A stretch of DNA of 64,000 bases from Thioalkalivibrio sp. ALJ24 (GTDB taxonomy: Bacteria; Pseudomonadota; Gammaproteobacteria; Ectothiorhodospirales; Ectothiorhodospiraceae), in contig NZ_KB898728.1 in the NCBI RefSeq assembly GCF_000377785.1, forward strand, positions 118,473 through 182,472. The letters are read 5' to 3'. Numbering within the stretch: position 1 is the first letter of the stretch; each line of letters opens with the position of its first letter. Positions 30,280-39,300 of the stretch are shown here, piece by piece. The position numbers and the translations under genes are program-made. The notes beneath the pieces are model-generated. The model was not told the origin of the DNA. It searched no databases and was given only the letters and a program-made list of their open reading frames with translations.

Positions 30280-30820
30280 GTTCCCCTCCCAGGGCACGCA
30301 GCGCCTCACGGGCCTCGCGGGCCCCTTCGTCATCCCCGCGGCCCTCGCGGGCCTGCAGGATCACGGTCCAGTTCTCCCGCTGCAGATCCCGGTCGTTCCC
30401 GGCCATGCCCAGCGAACGCTGCGCCAGCCGTTCGGCCTGTTCGAAGTTGCGCTGCTCCAGCCGCACCTCGGCCAGGCGCTGCCACAGCCGCGCATCCCCC
30501 GGGGCGATGCGCAGGGCCCGCTCCAGCAGCTGACCGGCGCGGCCGAGATCGGCCTCCGCCCGCGCCTGTTGCGCGCGCTGCGCCAGCCCGGCCGCCGCGC
30601 TGTCCACCCCGGCCGCCAGCTCGGGATCCGCGGCAGCGTCGGGCTCGACCTCCAGCACCTCGGGTTCCGGCACGTCGGTCGCCGCCTCTTCCGGGCCGGG
30701 TCGCGGCTCGGGAGTGGCACAGCCGGCCAGCAAGGCCAGGGCCGCACACACGGCGATCCAGCGCGCCGCTCGCGCGGAACGCACCGCCACCCTTTCGCCC
30801 TGTCGCCGTCGCGTCATCAT
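30272..30820 (-). CDS. TPR-type lipoprotein
   Basis: 182 residues from the first of two adjacent ATGs; a basic N-terminus and hydrophobic segment (WIAVCAALALLAGC) end in a lipobox. An acidic Pro/Glu-rich spacer leads to about two tetratricopeptide-like repeats (GQLLERALRIAPGDARLWQRLAEVRLEQRNFEQAERLAQRSL). It is probably outer-membrane attached and may be a scaffold for an envelope enzyme. It lies 19 bases after mrcB (PBP1B) on the same strand and overlaps yoaA. Given that lipoproteins LpoA/LpoB with related design activate PBPs in enterics, activation of this PBP1B is a reasonable but unproven idea. Confidence 0.75.
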   Translation of the reverse strand: MMTRRRQGERVAVRSARAARWIAVCAALALLAGCATPEPRPGPEEAATDVPEPEVLEVEPDAAADPELAAGVDSAAAGLAQRAQQARAEADLGRAGQLLERALRIAPGDARLWQRLAEVRLEQRNFEQAERLAQRSLGMAGNDRDLQRENWTVILQAREGRGDDEGAREAREALRALGGERA

Positions 30821-30839
30821 GGAGCCCTGCCGGGGTCGT

Positions 30840-33197
30840 TCAATCGCGGCCGCGGAACATGCGGCCGAACCAGCCGGCATCGTCGCCTTCCGCCTCGCCC
30901 TCGCATTCCGCGACCGCCTCGGGAGCCGAATTCTGCCAGAACGGCAGCCGTCTGGCGCGTTCGCAGGCGTGATCCTCGTCCACGATCCGCGCCCCGGTCT
31001 CCAGATCGATCTCGTGAAACTCGATCGTCGGGTGGTTCAGCGGCGCGATGGAGCCGCCGGGCAGCTCGCCCATGATCCCGGCCCACACCGGCGCCGCGCC
31101 GGATCCGCCGGTCAGTCCCGTCGCACGGTTGTCGTCCAGGCCCAGCCAGACCACGCCCACGTGGCGGTCGTCGTAGCCGGCAAACCAGGCATCACGGAAA
31201 TCGTTGGTGGTCCCGGTCTTGCCCGCCAGGCGCCGGCCGGGCAGGCGCTCGCCGATCACCCGGCCGGTGCCGTCCACGGTCACGTCGTGCAGCGCCTCGG
31301 TCAGCAGATGCGCGGCCCCGTCGGGCACCGCGCCGCGCAGTTCCAGGCCGTAATGCGAAAGTACCTCGTCATGCGTGTCGAGGACGTCGCGGATCGCCCG
31401 CGTGCCGGTGGCATATCCGCCGCTGGCCAGCCCCTGGTAGAGCTCCGCGACCTGCAGCGGCGACAGGTCCAGGGACCCCAGCGCCAGCGAGGGGTTGGGT
31501 TCCGGGGTCCGCTGCAGGCCGAAGGTCTGCAGTACATCCACCAGCTGCGAGATCCCGATCCGATCGGCCAGCAGCACCGCGGGCACGTTGTAGGAATGCA
31601 CCAGGGCCTCCCAGGCGGTGACCTCGCCGCGATGTTCCCGATCGAAGTTGCGCGGGGTCCAGGGCTCGCCATGCGCGAGCTGCAGCGTGACCGGGCTGTC
31701 CTCCAGCGGACTGGCGAGGGTATAGCGCTGCGGATTGGTCAGGGCCGCCAGGAACACGAACGGCTTGATCAGCGAACCGACCGGCCGCTGCGCCTGCACC
31801 GCCCGGTTGAACCCCGGGAACCCCGGATCGCGCCCGCCCACCAGCGCGAGCACCTCGCCGGAACGCGCATCCGTCACCACCGCGGCCGCCTGCAGGTCGT
31901 CGGCATGTTCGCCCGCCTGCGGGGCCACCGCATCCACCTCCTCGCGCACACGGTCCTCCACCGCCAGCTGGATGCCCGGATCCAGCGAGGTGAAGATGCG
32001 CAGGCCCTCGGAACGCAGGTCTTCCTCGGCGTATTCGGTACGCAGCTCGCGCCGCACCAGATCCAGAAACGCCGGGAAGCGACTGCCGCCGGCCATCGCC
32101 GGCGAGACATCCAGCGGCATGTCGCGGGCGGTCTCCACGGTCGCGGCATCGATCAGCCCGGTCGCATGCATCGCATCCAGGACGCGGTCGCGGCGCGCAA
32201 GGGCCCGTTCGGGGTGCCGGCGCGGGTCGTAGTAGCTCGCACCGCGCGCCAGCCCCGCCAGCAGGGCGAGCTGATCCAGGCGCAGCTCGTCCAGCGGACG
32301 CTGGTAATAGAAGCGCGCGGCCTGCCCGAAGCCATGGATGGAGCGCTCCCCCGCCTGGCCGAGAAAGACCTCGTTGAGGTAGGCCTCGAGGATCGCCTCC
32401 TTGGAATAGCGATGCTCCAGGATCAGGGCCATCACGGCCTCGTTGAGCTTGCGCGACAGGGTCTGGTCCTGGGTCAGATAGAAGTTCTTGACCAGCTGCT
32501 GGGTCAGGGTGCTGCCCCCCTGCACCGTCCGCCCGGCACGCAGGTTCGCCCAGGCGGCGCGTGCGATGCCGATCGGGTCCACACCCCGGTGCGACAGGAA
32601 CCGGCGATCCTCGATCGCCATCACCGCCCCGATCAGCTCGTGCGGGACATCATCCAGATCCACCACCACCCGGTCCTCGCCATGGGTGGGATAGATGCTC
32701 CCGATCAGCAGCGGCTCCACCCGCATCAGGTCGACCGCCGCCCCGGAATCGCGGTCGACCACCGAACGCACATAACCCCCGGAAAGCTCCACCCGCACCG
32801 AGTGCGCCGGTTCGGGGCCGTCGCCGAAGGTGAACGGACGCGTGGTCAGCTCCACCGTATTGCCGTTGACCGCGTATTCCCCGGCGCGACCGGCCTGCTG
32901 GCCACGCCGGTAGTTGAGGGCCTCCAGTTCGGTCACCAGCCGCTCGCGATCCAGCTGCTGTCCGGGATAGAGCTCCAGCGGCCGGGCATACACCCGCGCC
33001 GGCAGGGCCCAGCGCTGACCCTCGAAGCGCTCGCGGATCTCGCGGTCGAGGTCGTGCACGTACAGCGCACCCACCCCGGCGCCCGCCAGCAGCAGGCCCA
33101 GCAGGGTCCAGCCACTGGCGCGCAGCGTGCGGCGCAGCCAGCCACCACCGGACGGGCGGCGCCTGCGCGGGGTACGGGATCGGGGGGAACGCGGCAT
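30840..33197 (-). CDS. mrcB: Penicillin-binding protein 1B (bifunctional class A PBP)
   Basis: 785 residues from the ATG at 33197, which has GAGAG 5 bases upstream. One N-terminal transmembrane helix (LLGLLLAGAGVGALYV), a UB2H-like region (about 60-150), then the glycosyltransferase domain (IEDRRFLSHRGVDPIGIARA, GGSTLTQQLVKN, RKLNEAVMAL, KEAILEAYLNEVFLG) and the transpeptidase (SxxK in GSLIK, HSYN, KTGTTNDFRDAWFAGY). It polymerises and cross-links peptidoglycan during growth. The catalytic set is complete. The TPR lipoprotein gene follows and may be a cofactor. Divergent from the phosphotransferase/kinase fusion. Confidence 0.96.
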   Translation of the reverse strand: MPRSPRSRTPRRRRPSGGGWLRRTLRASGWTLLGLLLAGAGVGALYVHDLDREIRERFEGQRWALPARVYARPLELYPGQQLDRERLVTELEALNYRRGQQAGRAGEYAVNGNTVELTTRPFTFGDGPEPAHSVRVELSGGYVRSVVDRDSGAAVDLMRVEPLLIGSIYPTHGEDRVVVDLDDVPHELIGAVMAIEDRRFLSHRGVDPIGIARAAWANLRAGRTVQGGSTLTQQLVKNFYLTQDQTLSRKLNEAVMALILEHRYSKEAILEAYLNEVFLGQAGERSIHGFGQAARFYYQRPLDELRLDQLALLAGLARGASYYDPRRHPERALARRDRVLDAMHATGLIDAATVETARDMPLDVSPAMAGGSRFPAFLDLVRRELRTEYAEEDLRSEGLRIFTSLDPGIQLAVEDRVREEVDAVAPQAGEHADDLQAAAVVTDARSGEVLALVGGRDPGFPGFNRAVQAQRPVGSLIKPFVFLAALTNPQRYTLASPLEDSPVTLQLAHGEPWTPRNFDREHRGEVTAWEALVHSYNVPAVLLADRIGISQLVDVLQTFGLQRTPEPNPSLALGSLDLSPLQVAELYQGLASGGYATGTRAIRDVLDTHDEVLSHYGLELRGAVPDGAAHLLTEALHDVTVDGTGRVIGERLPGRRLAGKTGTTNDFRDAWFAGYDDRHVGVVWLGLDDNRATGLTGGSGAAPVWAGIMGELPGGSIAPLNHPTIEFHEIDLETGARIVDEDHACERARRLPFWQNSAPEAVAECEGEAEGDDAGWFGRMFRGRD

Positions 33198-33295
33198 GGC
33201 TCTCGCGGTCTGGAACGTGAACGGGCGCACGCGGACATCCCGCCCGCGGCAGCCGCAATGATAACCTGAGTCAGGATGCGATGGACGGAGGCCGC

Positions 33296-34861
33296 ATGAG
33301 CGCGCTGGACCAGCAGCACGAGATTCTCAGCCGACTGATCGAGACCGGGGCGTTCCCGGACGGGGGGGCGAGCGAGCGCATCCGGCGCATCGAGACCCAC
33401 ATCTCCACCGTGATCCTGGCGGGCGACTGGGCGTGGAAGTTCAAGAAGCCGCTGGATCTGGGGTTCCTGGATTTCTCCACGCTCCAGGCGCGCCGGCATT
33501 ACTGCGAAGAGGAGCTGACGATCAACCGGCGTCTCGCCCCGGAGATCTATCACGAGGTCGCCAGCGTCAATGGCGACCCGGAGCACCCGGTGATCAACGG
33601 GCCGGGCGAGGTGCTGGAATACGCGGTGCGCATGCGGCGCTTCGACCGCGAGCGCCAGCTGGACCGCCTACTGGAACGCGGCGCCCTGCCGCCGGAGGCG
33701 ATGGATGCGCTGGGACGCTACATCGCCCGCTTCCACGAGGCAGTCGAACGCAGCACCCCGGATTCGCCCCACGGGACCCCGGAGGCCGCGGCGGCGCCGA
33801 TGCGGGACAATTTCCCGAGCCTGTTCGAGTCGGCGCGTCAGTCCGGGGAACGCGCCCGGCTGCAGCGCCTGCAGGCCTGGAGCGAGGAGCAGCTCGACCG
33901 CCTGCGACCCCTGATGCAGGCGCGCCACGACAACGGGCAGGTACGCCACTGCCACGGTGACCTGCATCTGGGCAATATGGTCTACGTCGCCGCTGACGGG
34001 GCCGATCACGGGGAAGAGCGCCCGGTCGCATTCGACGCGATCGAATTCGACCCGGAACTGCGCTGGATCGACGTGATCTCCGAGATCGCCTTCACCACCA
34101 TGGACCTGCTGGCTCGCGGGGCACCGGCGCACGCCTGGCGGCTGCTGAACGTGTGGCTGGAAGAGCGCGAGGACTTTGAAGGGCTGGCCCTGCTGCCGCT
34201 GTACCAGGTCTATCGGGCCCTGGTGCGGGCCAAGGTCCAGGGCATCCACGCGGCCGAGCCCAGCCTGCCGTCCGACGAGAAGGCCGCCCACCAGGCCGAG
34301 ATGGGCCGTTACCTGGCCCTGGCCGAACGCCTGACCGAGGCCCGGCAGCCGCGCCTGGTGCTGATGCACGGGGTCTCCGGTTCCGGCAAGACCGTGATCA
34401 GCACCCGCGTGCTGCAGGCCCTGGGTGCGATCCGTTTGCGCTCCGATGTCGAACGCAAGCGCATGAATGATCAGGTGTCCTACAGTGAGGATGCCCGCGC
34501 GCGGATCTACGACCACCTGCTGCAGCGGGCCGGCGAACTGCTGGAACTGGGCCACACGGTGATCGTCGACGCCACCTTCCTCGAGCGCCGCCAGCGCGAC
34601 CCGTTCCGCGAGCTGGCGGCGCGCAGGGGCATCGGGTTCGCCGTGGTCGCGTGCCACGCCGACGAGGATCTGCTGCGCGAGCGGCTGGAGGCGCGTGCCG
34701 CACAGGGGCGCGATGCCTCGGACGCCGATGTGTCGGTGATGCAACAGCAGCGCCCGCAGCAAGAATGGCCGGGGGCCGACGAGCACGCGGTGGAGGTCGG
34801 CCCCGGGCGACCGCTGGACGCCGAACGCCTGGCCCGGCACCTTGAATACCCGGCACCCTGA
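33296..34861 (+). CDS. Fused aminoglycoside phosphotransferase-like and P-loop kinase protein
   Basis: 521 residues from the ATG at 33296, with GGAGG 5 bases upstream. The N-terminal half is an APH-type kinase fold (VILAGDWAWKFKKPLDLGFLDFS; HCHGDLHLGNMVY catalytic loop near residue 218; FDAIEFDPELRWID). The C-terminal part from about residue 352 is a P-loop kinase (LMHGVSGSGKTVIS, SDVERKRMN). The fusion is widespread in proteobacteria as a bifunctional protein of unknown substrate and is unlikely to be a resistance determinant here. It starts divergently from mrcB. Confidence 0.85.
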   Translation: MSALDQQHEILSRLIETGAFPDGGASERIRRIETHISTVILAGDWAWKFKKPLDLGFLDFSTLQARRHYCEEELTINRRLAPEIYHEVASVNGDPEHPVINGPGEVLEYAVRMRRFDRERQLDRLLERGALPPEAMDALGRYIARFHEAVERSTPDSPHGTPEAAAAPMRDNFPSLFESARQSGERARLQRLQAWSEEQLDRLRPLMQARHDNGQVRHCHGDLHLGNMVYVAADGADHGEERPVAFDAIEFDPELRWIDVISEIAFTTMDLLARGAPAHAWRLLNVWLEEREDFEGLALLPLYQVYRALVRAKVQGIHAAEPSLPSDEKAAHQAEMGRYLALAERLTEARQPRLVLMHGVSGSGKTVISTRVLQALGAIRLRSDVERKRMNDQVSYSEDARARIYDHLLQRAGELLELGHTVIVDATFLERRQRDPFRELAARRGIGFAVVACHADEDLLRERLEARAAQGRDASDADVSVMQQQRPQQEWPGADEHAVEVGPGRPLDAERLARHLEYPAP

Positions 34862-34892
34862 CCCACTCCCGCAACCCGATAACGGAGCCCCC

Positions 34893-35738
34893 ATGATCCC
34901 CGGACCCCGTGCCCCTCTCGCGGCCCCTCTCACAACCCTCGCCCGCGCCGGCATCGGCGGCGGGGCACTGCTGCTTCTGGCCGCGGCCCCGCTGAATGCG
35001 CAGGCCGATGCCCATCTGGGTTACGTCGACGACCAGGGCAACGAGAGCCCCATCCTGGTCCGCGGCGACACGGTGCGCATGGACCTGACCGAGGCCAACA
35101 GCGGCACGCGCGGCTTCATGCTGTTCGATGCGACCTCGGGGACCCTGACCGTGGTGGACGATGACCGCGAACACTACGTGGAGCTCACGCCCGAGGCCAT
35201 GGACCAGCAGATCCGGGCCATGACCGACACCGTCAGCGACCTGCGCCAGCAGATGCAGCAGCTCCCGCCGGAGATGCGCGAACAGCTCGAGCGCGACCTC
35301 GGCCTGACGCCCGAAGGCTTCGAGGCCGAGATCTCCACCCGCCCCACCGGCGAGACCGAGGAGATCGCCGGATACGCCTGCGAGGCGAACGAGGTCTACG
35401 TGGGCGAACAGCCGCGCAGCAGTGTCTGCGTGGCCCCGCCCGAGGAGCTGGGCCTGGCCGCGGACGACTTCGCCACCCTGAGCGCCCTGATGGACCGGCT
35501 GCACGAACTCTCGCTGCGCGCGCTGGAGGCTGGCGGGCCGCTGACCGAACAGCTGGGTGGCTCCATGCTGCCGCGGGTGGACGGCGTACCACTGGAGGTC
35601 CGCGAACATAACGGCATCACCACGCAGCTGACCGAAGTGGATACGGCTACACTGGAAGCGAGCCTGTTCCGCATCCCGGAGGGCTACGCCCGCCAGGCTC
35701 TGCCGGAGAACCCCCCGGGCCCGGAAAACGTCAATTGA
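34893..35738 (+). CDS. Exported DUF4412-like protein
   Basis: 281 residues; GGAG 6 bases before the ATG at 34893 decides the start. A signal peptide with a twin-run of Ala/Leu ends near NAQADA. The mature part has HLGYVDDQGNESPILVRGDTVRMD and later GYACEANEVYVGEQPRSSVCVA, with two cysteines that could form a disulfide, and a helical segment rich in Gln/Glu (DLRQQMQQLPPEMREQLERDLG). It resembles DUF4412-type exported proteins of unknown function. It follows the kinase fusion by 31 bases and precedes a second exported protein by 30 bases. Confidence 0.65.
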   Translation: MIPGPRAPLAAPLTTLARAGIGGGALLLLAAAPLNAQADAHLGYVDDQGNESPILVRGDTVRMDLTEANSGTRGFMLFDATSGTLTVVDDDREHYVELTPEAMDQQIRAMTDTVSDLRQQMQQLPPEMREQLERDLGLTPEGFEAEISTRPTGETEEIAGYACEANEVYVGEQPRSSVCVAPPEELGLAADDFATLSALMDRLHELSLRALEAGGPLTEQLGGSMLPRVDGVPLEVREHNGITTQLTEVDTATLEASLFRIPEGYARQALPENPPGPENVN

Positions 35739-35768
35739 CCGGGCCCCCAAGCGAGAGAGGAAAAACCC

Positions 35769-36287
35769 ATGAACGCGATCCGGATCGCCCGCAAACTGAT
35801 GGCCCCCGCGCTGTTCGCCCCCGCACTGTTAGCCCTCGTGTTCGCCCTGCCACTGACGGCGGCGGCCTACGAGGTGGTCGAGGAGAACGACGCGCGGGTG
35901 ATCTACAGCACCGAGGCGGAATTCGACGAGATCTTCGAGATGATCGAATTCGCGATCGAATCCGAAGGCCTGGTGATCAACAACGTCGGCTATATCTCGC
36001 GGATGCTGGACCGCACTGCGGGCCAGGAGGCCGGGGAAGGCATCTACCTGGACGGACGGTCGTTGGATTTCTGCTCGGCCACCTATTCGCGCAACACCAT
36101 GGAGGCCGACCCGCACAACATCACCTTCTGCCCGTACGTCATCACGGTCTACGAGCTCTCCGATGAGCCCGGCACCATCTACGTGAGTTATCAGCGGGTC
36201 CCGACGATCGGCGACGATGACTCGCGCGCCGCGCTGGAGGACGTGAACGAGCTGGTGGACCGCATCGTGATCGAGGCCATGATGTAA
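35769..36287 (+). CDS. Exported DUF302-like protein
   Basis: 172 residues. GAGAGAGGAAAA before the ATG is a good binding site. A signal peptide ends near TAAAYEV. The mature region (EFDEIFEMIEFAIESEGLVINNVGYISRMLDRTA...FCSATYSRNTMEADPHNITFCPYVITVYEL) fits the DUF302 fold, with two cysteines spaced by about 20 residues. DUF302 proteins are small periplasmic proteins of unclear role, often near redox genes. It probably forms an operon with the DUF4412-like gene. A second, cytosolic DUF302 protein lies at 63231-63614. Confidence 0.75.
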   Translation: MNAIRIARKLMAPALFAPALLALVFALPLTAAAYEVVEENDARVIYSTEAEFDEIFEMIEFAIESEGLVINNVGYISRMLDRTAGQEAGEGIYLDGRSLDFCSATYSRNTMEADPHNITFCPYVITVYELSDEPGTIYVSYQRVPTIGDDDSRAALEDVNELVDRIVIEAMM

Positions 36288-36317
36288 ACCGCAAGCGGTC
36301 AACGCGCCGGCCGCACC

Positions 36318-36341
36318 GGCCGCCGCCAGCCGGCGGTGGCC
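36318..36341. terminator. Hairpin between convergent genes
   Basis: Arms GGCCGCCGCC and GGCGGTGGCC pair at 9 of 10 positions around a 4-base loop, in the 70-base gap between the convergent DUF302 gene and the GGDEF/EAL gene. Without a T-tract on either side, efficient termination is uncertain. Confidence 0.45.
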
Positions 36342-36357
36342 CGGACGGCCGGCCGAT

Positions 36358-39300
36358 TCAACCGGCGGCCGCGCGGTGCTCGTGCCTGCGCAGCCAGACC
36401 AGCACCTCGTCAGCCGGCAGGGCCGGACTGTAGAGGAAGCCCTGCCCCTCGTCGCAGCCCTGGGAACGCAGCCAGTTGGCCTGGGCCCGCGTCTCGATGC
36501 CTTCGGCGATCACCTCCAGATGCAGGTTGCGCGCCATGGCAATGATGGTCGCCGCGATCCAGCGCCCCTGCCCCTCGTGATCCACCTGCTCGACGAAACT
36601 GCGGTCGATCTTCAGCACGTCCAGCGGAAAGTTCTGCAGCGCTGCCAGTGACGAATAGCCGGTACCGAAATCGTCGATCGCCAGGCGCACGCCGAGGGTC
36701 TTGAGCGCCTGCAGCCGGGACACGGCCTGATCGCCCTGGATCATGATCGCGCTCTCGGTCACCTCCAGCTCCAGACGCTCCGCCGGGAAGCCGGTTTCCT
36801 CCAGAATCTCGCCCACTCGGCGCACCAGCTGCGGGTCGCGCAGTTGTACCGGCGACAGGTTGACCGCCACCACCAGGTCCCCGCGCACCTGTTCCAGCAT
36901 CTGCACGCCGCGCTCGCAGGCCTCGCGCAGGATCCGCTCGCCCAGCGGGACGATCAACCCGGTCGCCTCCGCTACCGGGATGAAACGGTCGGGCGTGATG
37001 CCCTCGCCGTCCGGGGTGGCCCAGCGCGAGAGACACTCCACCCCGGTGGGCTGCCCGTCGCTCAGGCGCATCTGCGGCTGGAACTCCACATGCAGCTCGC
37101 CGGTTCCGGCGGCCAGTGCCTCGCGCAGCCGCCCCTCCAGCTCCAGTCGTTCGCTGGCCGCTCGGGTCAGCTCCGCACGGTAGAAGCTCCACATCTCGCG
37201 TTCGTCCTGCTTGGAGTGGAACATCGCCGCGTCGGCATGCTGAATCAGCGTGGTGGCGGTGTCTCCGTCATCCGGGAACCGCGCAATTCCGATGGAGGCA
37301 TTCAGGTGTACGCTGCGCCCGCTGTCCAGCAGCATCGGGGCCTCCAGCGCGGAACGCAGCGTGCGCGCCATCTCGCCCAGGGTGTCGTCGTCGCGGGTGT
37401 GCTGACTGATCACCATGAACTCGTCGCCTCCCAGACGACCGAGGATATCCGGTGATGCGACCACCTCGCCCAGCCGCCGCGCGACCTCCACCAGGGCCTC
37501 GTCACCGGCCGGATGGCCGAGCGAATCGTTGACGTCCTTGAAACGATCCAGATCCAGACTCAGAACACCGAGGCTGCGACGCTCGGCGCGTGCTTCCTCG
37601 ATGGCCCGCGACAGCAGCGTATGCAGCCGCGTGCGGTTGGGCAGATCGGTCAGGGGATCGTGTTCGGCGAGGTAGTTCAGCTCGCTCTCCGAGCGCTTGA
37701 GCTCGGACATGTCGGTGATGGTACCGGCGTAATAAATCGGCCGCCCGCGCTCGTCCGTCACGACGGACAGGCTCAGCCACTCGGGGTATATGGTGCCATC
37801 GCGGCGGCGGTTCCAGAGCTCCCCCGACCAGTAGCCGTTGCGTTCCAGCTCTTCCCACATCGCGTGATAGAAATCGCGGTCGTGATAGCCCGACTGCAGG
37901 ATGCGCGGGTTCTGCCCCAGCACCTCCTCCTCCGGATACCCGGTGATCTCGGTGAAGGCCGGATTGACCGCCAGGATGCGCGAGGAAAGATCCGTGATCA
38001 GCACCCCGTCGCGGGTACTGCGGAATACCGCCTCCAGCCGGCGCAGCCCGGCCACCGTCTCGCGCCGCGACAGCGCCGCCCCCAGGCTGCTGGCAAAGAT
38101 CCGCGCGACGCTGATGTCAGTGGCACTCCAGGCGCGCGCCCGCAGCTGGGTATCCACACCGACGAAGCCGCGGTACTCCCCCTCGACGAACACCGGCACC
38201 AGCAACAGCGACTGCAGCCCATGGATATTCAGGAGCTCCTGCTCCTGCGCGGGGAACTCCGCCCGCGTACCGGCCACCGCCTCACCCTCGCGCAGCCGGG
38301 CCGTCCAGCGTTCCGGCAGGGACTCCATTGACAGATTGCGCAGCGGGGGCGGGCGTACCGGGGTCGCCGGGTCGCTGCGCAGCCAGTAGTGCCGATGCGT
38401 CCCGGGCGTATCCGCCGCCCCATTCTCCTCCGAGGCCACCACCATGATCCAGGCCCGGTCACCGACCAGGGTCTCTCCCAGCCGCCCGAGCAGCGCGTTG
38501 AGCACGTCGCCCGGGCTCTCGGTCTGCAACAGAGTCAGCGTCATGCGCGCGGAGTCCTGCAGGGCCCGTTCGCGATGATCCAGCGCCCGCGCCGCATGCA
38601 GTTTCTGCACCGCCAGTCCGCTCAGCTGGGTGAACTCGTCGATCAGGCCGCGTTCCTCGTCACTGGGCTCGCGCGCCTCGGCCAGGTAGGTGGCCAGCGT
38701 GCCGAGCACCTCGCCGTCGTCATCGAAGAACGGGAACGACCAGCAGGCCTGCAGGCCCGCCGCGTCCATGGGCGCGTGCAGCCCTTCCCAGTACGGGTGG
38801 CTGGCGACCTCGGGCACCACCACCGACTCCCCGCGAAAGGCCGCCGTTCCACAGGACCCCACGCCCTCGCTGGCCGGGACCGGGCTGTGCAGCCACGGCA
38901 GCGATCGCGGCAGGGAGGGCGCCGACACGCATTCGAGCATGCCCGTCTCGCGATCGCGCAGCATGATCGACGCGGCTACCTCGGGCAGCAGCGACTCTAC
39001 TTCCTGGATCACGTCCGAAAGGAACGCGGGGTCACGGGTTCCGGTCGCCAGCCGGTCCAGGATCCGCGCCCGCACCGTCGCCAGCCGCTGCTCGCGTACG
39101 CGGCGCGTGACGTCCACCAGGTTGCCGGAGAACCCGCTGGGGCGCGCGCCGGAGCCGTATTCGCAAACCCCCTGCAACTGCATCCAGTGGCGTCCGCCAC
39201 CGCGGGTCAGGACGCCGATCGCGGCCTCTTCCGGCGCGCTTCCCGGTGAGATCTCGCCGCTCAGAACCGCCTCGACCCAAGGGTGGTCCCCGGCATCCAC

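Noticed and set aside
33296-34861. Aminoglycoside resistance gene
   Set aside because: The APH-like fold is fused to a P-loop kinase in a widespread chromosomal family; there is no mobile element or resistance context.
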